Assembly (NCBI GenBank): GCA_030704615.1
Contig: CM060734.1
Location: 14,880,001-14,944,000, forward strand
DNA from: Takakia lepidozioides
Lineage: Eukaryota > Streptophyta > Takakiopsida > Takakiales > Takakiaceae
DNA length: 64,000 nucleotides
Direction of reading: 5' to 3'
The position numbers and the translations under genes are program-made. Positions 55,550-64,000 of this stretch are shown in pieces (positions within the stretch are counted from its first letter, which is position 1; each line of letters opens with the position of its first letter). The notes below the pieces were generated by a model. The model searched no databases. It was not told the origin of the DNA and worked only from the letters and a program-made list of their open reading frames with translations.

Positions 55550-56719
55550 TAGCGACGTTACGGCGTGAGCGGTGAGCGTACGCTCACGCGGGGCTGATGT
55601 GGCGTGAGCCCACGCTCAGGCCACATCAGCGCGAGCAGCAAATGCCACAAGACGGGCGATCAAAGAAAAAGAGTACATTTTCCCGTTGGACCTATAACCG
55701 TGGGAATAGGCATGTATAGTATGATCAAATTAAACCCCATAATGAAAGAAGAGCACATGGCTTCAATGCATAGGTAGGACTGTCAACTGTCGACCTATGT
55801 TGCATATTGCAAACAAGACGACACCATTTTGAGTGGCAATTGCCAATATATATATATATATATCTATCTATCTATCTATATCTATATATATCTATCTATA
55901 TATATCCTCTGAAAGTACTACTTTCAGTGGCATCTGCGGGCAAAAAACCCCCCAAAAAAACCTATAAAAACCCCTGAAAGTGGTGTGCGGCACCGCACAC
56001 CACTTTCAATGGCATCTGCCGGGGGGGGGGGGGGGGAACCCCTAAAAAAACCCCTAAAAAGAAAAGAAAACCCCTAAAAAGGGGTGTGCGGCACTGCACA
56101 CCTCTTTCTGTGGCACCGCACACTAAGAAAAAACCTTAAAAAAAAACCCTAAAAACCCTTTAAACACCTAGAAAACCCCCCCCCAAAAAAAAACCCTAAA
56201 AAGGGGTGTGCGGCACCGCACACCTCTTTCAGTGGCACCGCACACTAAAAGAAACCCTAAGAAAACCCTAAAAACCCTTAAAATCCCCAAAAAGAAAATC
56301 CCCTAAAAGTGGTGTGCGGCACCGCACACCACTTCCAGTAGTATCTGCGGGGAAAATAAAACCCCCCTAAAAACCCCCTAAAAAAACCCTAAAAATCCGA
56401 AAAAACCCAAAAAAACAAGAAAAAAAATCAGTGGCATCTGCGGGAAAAAACCCTAAAAAAAACCCTAATTACCCATCCACTATATCACCTTCCCCTTAAT
56501 TACAATTTTTATTGTGCCCACTGTCAATATCGCAGCAATTGGTTGGATCCTTGGCAATTGTGCTCTTCATATAACCTTGTCATTGGCATGCCTATAGGGA
56601 TATCCTGCCCACGGTTATGGGTGCCATCTGCGGAATTGCGTACAGTACCTTTTTGCAAAATCTTGGGGCAGCACCGCTCACGTGAGCAGAGGCTCACCGC
56701 TCACGATCTAGCATCCCTG
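55550..56719. mobile_element. TIR element B (CAGGG...GTGAGC family)
   Basis: Left end TAGCGACGTTACGGCGTGAG; right end inverted CAGGGATGCTAGATCGTGAG. A 9-bp direct repeat CTTGAAAAT flanks it (55541-55549 and 56720-56728). Near each end are inverted GTGAGC/GCTCAC clusters and a CCCGTTGGACCTATAACCG-like block as in element A. The interior is not coding: (TA)n/(TATC)n at 55845-55910 and a tandem array at 55915-56450. Same family as 5254-6773. Confidence 0.75.
55915..56450. repeat. Tandem array with GTGTGCGGCACCGCACAC palindromes
   Basis: Units of about 100-140 bp hold the palindrome GTGTGCGGCACCGCACAC (or close variants), a TTTCAGTGGCATCTGCGG word and AAACCCTAAAAA spacers. The spacers look like plant telomere repeats but are too irregular to be telomeric. 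Confidence 0.8.
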
Positions 56720-56728
56720 CTTGAAAAT

Positions 56729-57600
56729 CATCAATACTCAAAATTGTGGGGGTCAAGCAACTCGCCAGGGAGGAATTGATGTAGGACTGGCGTAGCTAAG
56801 TAACGTAGAGTCCTTCGATGTCTGGCGCATTGCTGCCGAATATTTAATTATTTCAGAGAAAGTAGGTCGGGCACCTAAATTTGGATTTTTATAATTTTTG
56901 AACAAGTTGGTGGGAAAGTTATGAAGCTTTATGATAGTACCCGTATTTATTTCTCAGATTTCGGCTAGGTAGTGGTACCTAATTAAGTAAGATTCCAACA
57001 TTAACCTTCCCACCAAAATTATGAATCGGTTGTAATGAAGTCACCTACAAGTAGTTAAGTAATTCGGCGGTGACAGCTGCTGGACTTTAGAGCTGAAACA
57101 TGCTTCCAACAAATATCGCGGCGTAGTAATATTGCTACACGGTAGAGGTCTACGTGTTTGCTGCGATGGTGGATAAGTGGCAACCCGTCTCTTCTCTCTT
57201 CTCTCGTCTCTATCTATCGTCTCTCTTCTCTCTTCTTTCGTATAGTGGATGGTGGATAGACTATGACTCAAAGCCTAGAGCCTTACAAGATATTAATTCT
57301 GAAGAAATTTAGGAATCACAGTCCTGTTTGCTATTGTACTTGCAAGAATTGCTTTACATTGAGATGGTTAAGATTACCAGCAAAATGCACATGTCCTTTA
57401 AAGTTGAAAGAAAGCTTTGATCTAGATTTTGCTGTGAGAAATAAAAGAATGAAGTGTCACTGTTTTAGAAAGTTCAGATTGCTTCCAAACTGGATGTGTA
57501 GGTGTAAATTAGTTGATTAGCATGATAATTTTTGGAAGCCTACCGACTAAGGTATTGTCTCCGTTGCTACAAATCAAAATGGCAGACAAACAAACATTGA
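56729..57600. other. No gene seen
   Basis: CT-rich sequence at about 57185-57240 (TCTCTTCTCTC). The 85-codon plus frame at 57263-57520 is cysteine- and lysine-rich with no recognised domain. Confidence 0.35.
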
Positions 57601-57619
57601 TCAGCATCTGGATGATTTC

Positions 57620-57691
57620 ATGCAGGTGTTCTTGGATGATTTCAGTGTGTACAGCTCTAAGAATGAGCACTTTCATCTTTTTCTGAAATAG
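57620..57691 (+). pseudogene. Gypsy reverse transcriptase remnant
   Basis: The plus-strand frame MQVFLDDFSVYSSKNEH contains the catalytic F-L-D-D of gypsy RT and its usual FSVYS continuation, then a stop. About 25 codons only; a relic. Confidence 0.5.
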
Positions 57692-57801
57692 GCCGGGAAC
57701 AGTATGAGCTTGCTCAAGCTCAAGCAGCAGAGGAGATCTCACACCAAGTTGCTGCTAGCAGGTTGGTGATTGCACAAAGTCAGAAGAGGCCTGTAGGACG
57801 A

Positions 57802-57960
57802 GGGCAGCTAGGTCATGAGCCCAGCCCCATGAGCCTGGGAGCTGGGCTCACGTTTCAGGCACTAAGCGTGAACCTAGGCTCACGCTTGGTAAGCATGAGC
57901 CTAGGGTTTAGGGTCTATTAGAAACAACACCTATTCCCGTGGAACAAGGGCCTATTCCCG
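57802..57960. mobile_element. Left-end-like fragment of the CAGGG/GTGAGC family
   Basis: AGGGCAGCTAGGTCATGAGC is followed by GGGCTCACG and AGGCTCACGCTTGG, then the subterminal block CCTATTCCCGTGGAACAAGG. This matches the left arm of elements A and B. No right end was found. Confidence 0.45.
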
Positions 57961-58237
57961 CTGGAACAGACAACATCTTGAACTGCACAGCGCAATATGA
58001 GAATGCAGGAGCACTTTTGCGACAGGATCGACAGCACAATCCATGCATATGCAATGAAAGGAGATGACCATGCAATACATGAGTTGCATAGGACCGGCAC
58101 AAGAGTGAGTGATTGAATGAAGACATGCACTGAATTACGAGTATGTTTTTGCTTCATTGTTACTCAATTTCCGCGCAAAGTATGACATGCAAACAAGCAC
58201 CAAGGGGCATTGCACCAAACACTCTCCATGATTCTAC

Positions 58238-61200
58238 TTAACCGATCTCGGACCTGTCACGTTGCAGAAGAGTACGGACTTCACCAGGTGATAGCGTGGC
58301 CTGGTGAATGTATTGGTCTCTTTTGGGGTCACAACACATCTTGCGCACAAAAATGTAGTATAGGTGCTTGCATGGAACCCACTTCCCCTTCCTTCTCAGG
58401 CTGCCCTCACGCATGAAAACAAAATCCGGACAAGTGCATTCCGGGCAGGTGCCAATCGTAACCTGATACGCCTTATCCTGAAGAAGCGAGCCCGAAGTGA
58501 CCATTGTGTAGACACGACCAAATCTGGGGGGTGGGGGACTTCCATGGTAGATGTCACCCTTGCCTGCAAGATTCTGGCTGACTCAACCTTGCAGTCGTGT
58601 TCCGCACCTGACTGCACACGCCGCACAGTCTTCCCATTCTTTTTGGTGGGGTGAGAATCAACTGAAGGTGGGACCTCTGCAAACGAAGTGACAGTGGATG
58701 CAGGGCCAGTTGCAGGAAGAATTGGACAGCGTGCCAGTCGGAATCCATGGTCCTCCAACATGACAATCTCCAGTGTTGAGAGGGAGGTTCCCGTCTTCAC
58801 TGGCCAGACAGTTGGTGGGGGCGGCTTCATTATCACGGACTCCCGCACGGTTCCCTTCACACAGATCTCAATATCATCGGGGCAGAACCAGAATTTATGA
58901 ACTTTGGACTCTTTTGCCATATAAGGTATAATCAAACCTGTGAATGCAGGAGCAGGAGTTCCACGAGAGCCTTTGCTGATTTGGATTTTGCATTTTGCAT
59001 AAGTCTTTGCCCGGATTGTAGTACATTTCACCCTCGAACCACTCGGAGCACGCTCGATGTGCCAGTCGCTATCATCATAGTCAGTCTCCTGCACAGGCGG
59101 ATCCACGTCCGAGGAACCACCTAGAACCGGCAAGTTGGCAAGCGATTGGGAGGGCTCCCAGGAAGAAGACGCTGCACCAAATGTCTCACCGCTTGAACCT
59201 CCCTGCATTGGAGACAACCGGGGCATGGAGAAATTCATTCTGTCGTGGCGATGGGAATCCCCATCTGCACCTGGAGGGGTGTCAAGCTTGTGTTTACATG
59301 TTCCAAACCTCTCCTCCCCTTCCAAGTGAGGAACCCTTGATTGCAGTGGAGACCCCTCTGTGCACTTGTTGAGTGTCTGTGCCATCTTACTCGGATCACC
59401 CGATCTCTTGGCGGCCCTCAGCATCAATTCAGTGGTGTCTGGGCCTTTCCCTCCTGCCCGTCCCCTTAGAAAATCCTGATATCTGGTTTGTTGGCAAAGT
59501 GCTTGAACCATATCGTCCGTTGAGGCAGCATACAAATCTCTGCCTGTTTTCCCGAACTGCGCCTTCCAGTCACTGTGTACCGATTCCGCCAAATTGCAGG
59601 ATGGCATGTCCGCCATATCTTCAAGTGACATGTCCTGCAAAACAACACCAAAAAATGAATGTATGGAAGTGGAACTGCTGTACAGAAGCAGAAGGTGAAG
59701 AATTGCAACAACAACAATCTTTCAATGTGGTTGAAGAGAGCTCACCGTTGTCATGAAAGCTCCCCATTGTCTGTAGCGGAAATGCCAGAAGACAATCCAA
59801 TTCTTTCTGGAAGTCTTCACTTGCAGCCCCAGATGACACCCACCAAGCCCTGATCCCGGCGTACCTGCTATCAGCCTCAGCCAGAGTTTTGGCGTTCTTG
59901 TACAGATGACACAGCCTCCTATGCTCCGCTTGCAGATCAGGTTATATGCACCTCTTTGTGTGCTTCTCCAGAGATTGAGTCCAGTGGAAAAGGCAAGTGC
60001 GCTCCATGTTGGCCATTGGCACCTTCGGATCCCCCGAACCGAAAACTTGCCTAACCGCATTCCAGTTTGCCTGTGCACTATCAGCCATGAACCTTGCGAA
60101 ATTTGTGTCCGCAACACCATTGGCCCTCATGACAGATTTCAAGCAGTTCCACATTATCATTTGAGACTCCGTGTCCTCATACTGCATGTCACATATGGCA
60201 ATGGACATGAGGCGCTGATAAACTGGATCGTAGACATGGCATGCCATGGTCGTCCAATTCTTTACTCGTTTGCAGTGGTCAAACATCAACCACGCCTTCG
60301 CCAAATCTCCACCAGGCTGCATACGCTCGACAAGGGTGACACCGCTCCCCTGACCGACTGTAGACATTTTGAACAAGTGCACTTTGGTCGATCCTTGTCC
60401 TAGGAAGACACTATCCTAAATGAAGTCGTACCGACTTCGACGTTTCAGGTCCAGAATGTTGTCCATGCAACCTCTGTTACCCAGACCCATTCTCAACGCA
60501 TTCACCTGGTTTAGGATATTTGGAGAGCTAAGAATGGAGAAGTGGTCCATCACTGCTTCAAGCGAACTCCCCTCCAGTTTCACACAGGACTGATCTTCCC
60601 CCGCTAGGATGTGCTTGACAAGAAATGTTTTGCTGGCGGCAAGCGCAATCGCAGACGGTTTTGCAGAGGGAGTGTTGTAGAATTCCTCCTTTAGAAGGGC
60701 CTTTGAAACGTCGATGCTTTCTCTACATCCCCCTTTCGACAGTGGATGTTCATGACTTCCAATATGTATGTAGGCACGGGTCATCGTCTTGCAGCGGTGT
60801 GTCACATAATACATACGGGCAGGGCACAGTGCTACACACGATGGGGCGACCTTGCAATACATGCAGACGAAGGTGTTGTTGACTGGAGGGGCACAACCTG
60901 GCATGAAAAGATTGTCCGCAACATCCTCCCACTCAGTCTCATTTGAAGAGCTTTGGCCACGCCTCCATGGGCAATTGCCATTGAGGCACTGAACGTGACC
61001 GATGCAGACCGACCTCCGGAACAACAAATCATCGTCATTATGAATATTTGTAGTTTTTGTTTTGCACCATGGGTGTCCATCATACTTCTTGTCCATTCCC
61101 TGCAAGAGACCCGCAAGCCCACCCGATGAGGTTGGTGGATCGAGTTCAAACAAAACATCCCCGTTGAAGGCCCTGGGCAGGTATCGAATTTGCTGGATTG

Positions 61201-61759
61201 GGAAACCATCCCAATCAATTAGCCGTAGCTCACTTTTCCTCCCACCAACGCCACAGAGAGCTTTGAGTTTCGGAATGGCACTTTTGATCTCCTCAACGTC
61301 ACTGTCCCTCCCAGGAGCAGGTGCTGGGCCACCAGGAATCTCCGACACATTGTTCTCCGAGGAATCGGACAATGTCACGAACGTCGTGGAGGGTGTTGCC
61401 TTGTCCTTTACGACCACAAACCTTCGATCGAGAAAAACAAAAGCCGCAGTGCCAGGTGTGACCATGGAGGCACCGGTCTCTTTTCTTTGAGCCCCATGCA
61501 CCCGGTATCTACCGGCACGAACTTTCCATTCCTTACATGCTCCCGATTTAGTGGGAAGGCGAAGGTGAGTCCGGGCCATACCTCTGTCAGCAAAATAAAT
61601 CTCCTCCAGAACATTGCATGTGCCGATTTCAAATTTGAATTGCGATGCGAGAACATCTTCCCCAACCACAGCGAAGCCCTCGTCGTCCACGGACGCACTC
61701 AAGGGAACACAGTGCTGGTCCCCATAGAAACATGCTTCAGAATCCAAGGAGGAGGCCAT
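58238..61759 (-). pseudogene. Mutator-like (MULE) transposase with zinc fingers and SWIM
   Basis: The first exon (from 61759) has an N-terminal region with a C2H2/GCM-WRKY-like finger (SVCIGHVQCLNGNCPW, ARMYYVTHRC, YIHIGSHEHPLSKGGCRESI). The DDE core follows an amber stop near 60417: SVFLGQGSTKVHLFKMSTVG, MSIAICDMQYED, FMADSAQANWNAVRQVFGSG, TCLFHWTQSLEKHTKR, then a TAA. After FWHFRYRQWGAFMTT (donor 59746) the second exon (from 59634) carries MADMPSCNLAESVHSDWK and, after a shift, the SWIM finger CTCPDFVF...CKHLYYIF ending at 58238. Two stops and at least two shifts make it inactive. A relative is at 50988-52200. Confidence 0.85.
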
Positions 61760-61779
61760 TCATTTCCGGCAGGGACGAA

Positions 61780-62640
61780 GTGGCAACACACCAATATTTG
61801 AAGAACAGGAAGTGGCTCAATGACACACTACGCACAATGCTTGTGTGTTGTCTCACAACAATCGACCCCCTAAACTTGCTGAATTCCATTACAACCTTGT
61901 TCATTAGAGTCCATCCGGCCACATCCAATTCCGAATCAGACCAGAGGAAACCGTGGAGAACAAGTCCATGATCCATGAAACCATGCATTAACCATCAAAA
62001 CATGGATTATGCCATGGCGCCCGACAAGTGGAGGGAACATTGGATCGATGGCGGCGCATTTACTCCAGCCCTCCCAACCACATCGGGAGCCACGTACGAA
62101 ATGTGGGGTGGCTTGCATGTCTTACAACAACTGAATCTGTTGTTTGCAAACCGTCAAACTGGAGAGCTCGAGAGGCAGTGAGGAGAGTGTTTGTTTTCAG
62201 AGGAAAAAGAGAATGAAGTCATTGTACTTCACAAGCAGCAAGGCTAGGAAGAGAGCACGAGAGAGGATGAGACTGCAAACCATAAACGAAGAGGAAAAGG
62301 AGGAAGAAGAGATGATGGAGGGAGGACAAGGCATTGAGGAGAGACTGGCAATGCAAACGATCTCCAAATAGATGAACAGCCGCCTATCATGCGCAGAAAG
62401 GGTGAGGAAGAGACAGCATTGGAGGGCGACTCGGACCCCGAATACGACGTTGATGCTCGCCTCATGCAGAAGCACATTCTTGACAAGAGGATGGAAGAGA
62501 GGTTCCAGAAAATGATCGGCGTTGAAAGCACTGTCAAGCGGAAAGTGGACCTGACGATTGGAGAGACTTTGCCTGCAGCACAAAGGATGGTAGAAGTGTT
62601 GTCGTGTTTCTCCTTTTCTTCTTGTGATAAGTTATGCTAG
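61780..62640 (+). other. Weak charged ORFs
   Basis: Plus-strand frames at 62144-62371 and 62389-62640 are rich in E, K and R (KARKRARERMRLQTINEEE, LEGDSDPEYDVDARLMQKHI). No domain recognised; perhaps the tail of an unknown gene. The DNA left of these up to 61780 shows nothing. Confidence 0.3.
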
Positions 62641-62666
62641 GAGAGTGTGCGGCACCGCACACTCTC
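62641..62666. repeat. Perfect 12-bp-arm palindrome
   Basis: Arms GAGAGTGTGCGG and CCGCACACTCTC surround a CA loop. The core GTGTGCGGCACCGCACAC is the same as in the tandem array of TIR element B. It could form a strong hairpin in RNA or DNA. Confidence 0.85.
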
Positions 62667-62878
62667 GCAGCTGTCTGGCCGTGTTTGTTTTCGGTTCGCC
62701 TTTTGATTTGGGAGAAGCAGGAAACAATCTCTTTCATGTTTCTAAGTAGCTTGCAGGGTGATATTGCAAGTCTCCCAGAGATATAGATAATTAGTTTTCA
62801 AGTAACTTTCTCTTTTCGCTGAATATCTGTGGAGTCTAGCTTCCCTTTCATCACTCATGTCCCATGTCTTTCATATCT

Positions 62879-63490
62879 TTAATGAGGCAATAGCCAAAAC
62901 TCTCTTCTGTAGTATCTCTCGTATATGCCTGGATTTCTTTCAAGCTTTAATGCACCCTTGGCTATAGTAGAAGGCTCCGTTACCATATAACCATATGGCA
63001 AGCATGTCTGAAAAGCTGTTCTTGGTGTAAGTTTGATCCACAAAATATCCTTAGGAATCCAATTCTTTACCAGTACAAGTTCTTCATGCATATGAGTAAA
63101 AACATTCACTTTCCATTCCTCCCAGCTTTCAAACTCCACTCGTTTAATGGATAGCAATGCTATCACATAAACCAGTGTTGGTAACCAACTTGCTCTCCCT
63201 CTACAGGCCACTTGATAAATCTTTATCACTCTTTTCTCCAGACCCCACTCACTAGAAGAGAAACCGGCTTTTTCCACGGCTTTTTCCACACTTTTTGCTG
63301 TGGAATCAGCCGCAATCCACACCTGTCGTGGGTGTAAGAAACGACTAGTGCTTTCGGACACCTCGTGGACGGCCTGGCTCTCGGGTGGCCCTGTGGAAAA
63401 GTCCACGGGTGGCTGAATCCAGAGGTGGTTTTTTTCACGGGGTGAATGGCTTTTTCCACGGGCGATGTGTGCTTTGGCGAACACCGCCAC
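62879..63490 (-). CDS. Unrecognised 203-residue ORF
   Basis: Starts MAVFAKAHIARGKSHSPREK and later reads AADSTAKSVEKAVEKAGFSS, EFESWEEWKVNVFTHMHEEL and TPRTAFQTCLPYGYMVTEPS. The N-terminal part overlaps short GGAAAAAGCC repeats. No domain recognised. A real gene is possible but unsupported. Confidence 0.3.
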   Translation of the reverse strand: MAVFAKAHIARGKSHSPREKNHLWIQPPVDFSTGPPESQAVHEVSESTSRFLHPRQVWIAADSTAKSVEKAVEKAGFSSSEWGLEKRVIKIYQVACRGRASWLPTLVYVIALLSIKRVEFESWEEWKVNVFTHMHEELVLVKNWIPKDILWIKLTPRTAFQTCLPYGYMVTEPSTIAKGALKLERNPGIYERYYRREFWLLPH

Positions 63491-63684
63491 GTGGATCCTA
63501 GACGTACAAAGGGTGTGGACTTGTCCATACCTACGGGAAAATTATGCGACAGCCCTGTCACCATGGCTTGACGACATCTGGGCAACAGTATGGGCACCAC
63601 GTGTATTTTTGTCAGGGCAACACGTGGCGTATTTTGGAGCAACTCTTGGTGTGGGTGTGGAGTATTTTACTGCCTATACTGTAG

Positions 63685-63785
63685 GTCATTCCACATAACT
63701 GTGGAGAAGACCATAGCGGGTGTGAAATATACTACGACCTACGTTGTAGGACATTCCACATAAATGTGAAGGATACCACAGTTCA
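63685..63785. repeat. Short direct repeat
   Basis: CTGTAGGTCATTCCACATAA and TTGTAGGACATTCCACATAA occur about 65 bp apart in direct orientation, each followed by a TGTGxA motif. Nothing coding. The DNA from 63785 to the end shows no feature. Confidence 0.55.
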
Positions 63786-64000
63786 CCGTAGGTTGCTTGT
63801 GGTCAGTATCACGATCTAAAGACACCTAAACACAATTCCAAAGCATCACGGCAACAACCTGCTCATGACATGAAGAACTGACTAAGCATGGCCAGAACAA
63901 CAGATAGAATGAGCAGATGCAACGATAATTCAAAATTACATAAGTGCTTCAGTGCCCAAATACACTTCAGTCTGACATCAAAGAGTCTGAGTCTGAGTCT

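Noticed and set aside
55915-56470. Telomere array (CCCTAAA repeats)
   Set aside because: CCCTAAA-like words are irregular, mixed with long A and C runs and lie inside a TIR element; not a telomere.

Overview
This is nuclear DNA of a streptophyte, made mostly of repeats. The main evidence is a seven-exon inositol/sugar transporter with clean GT-AG introns, fragments of pentatricopeptide (PPR), B3-domain, SRPBCC and organellar PDF-motif genes, tRNA-derived SINEs, Mutator transposases and nested Ty3/gypsy elements primed by tRNA-iMet. I favour a charophyte alga or a seed-free land plant, because a Ty3/gypsy element here carries a cytosine DNA methyltransferase (DNMT), a combination published for charophytes (Klebsormidium) and, independently, dinoflagellates. 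The species cannot be fixed from sequence alone.

Layout. 0-7 kb: short dispersed repeats (GC-rich repeat, SINE, an inverted-repeat element containing a tRNA-like stretch) and a 1.5-kb TIR element full of tandem repeats. 7-10 kb: remnants of nuclear genes, all on the minus strand (SRPBCC with one stop, PDF-motif gene with duplicated exons, frameshifted PPR gene). 11.3 kb: a possible 38-residue membrane microprotein. 12.4-16.6 kb: the transporter, the only clearly intact conventional gene. 17.6-18.3 kb: palindromic repeats. 18.3-25.6 kb: a decayed gypsy element without integrase, next to an unrecognised acidic ORF. 25.7-28.7 kb: a second SINE, AT-rich repeats, and a gag fragment with its primer site and LTR. 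28.7-31.3 kb: a multi-exon plus-strand gene with a DGNHR motif. 31.3-38.9 kb: the DNMT-bearing gypsy element.

39-47 kb is a nested zone: a gag copy related to the DNMT element, two copies of an LTR-like sequence each inserted into a gag gene, a probable retrocopied plastid-protein gene, and large minisatellites. 47-50.6 kb: unrecognised ORFs and a long palindromic array. 51-52.7 kb: a truncated Mutator transposase and a B3-domain remnant. 53-55 kb: an ORF1-like DUF4283/zinc-knuckle gene interrupted by a CACTA-like end. 55.5-56.7 kb: a second TIR element of the 5-kb family. 58.2-61.8 kb: a nearly complete but broken Mutator transposase. 62-64 kb: weak ORFs and short repeats.

Only the transporter, possibly the microprotein and possibly the DGNHR gene look like host functions; the rest is mobile DNA or gene debris. 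The most notable item is the DNMT element. Its pol region encodes protease, methyltransferase, reverse transcriptase, RNase H and integrase in one orientation, and nearly every methyltransferase motif is intact. The methyltransferase may have let the element methylate its own copies.
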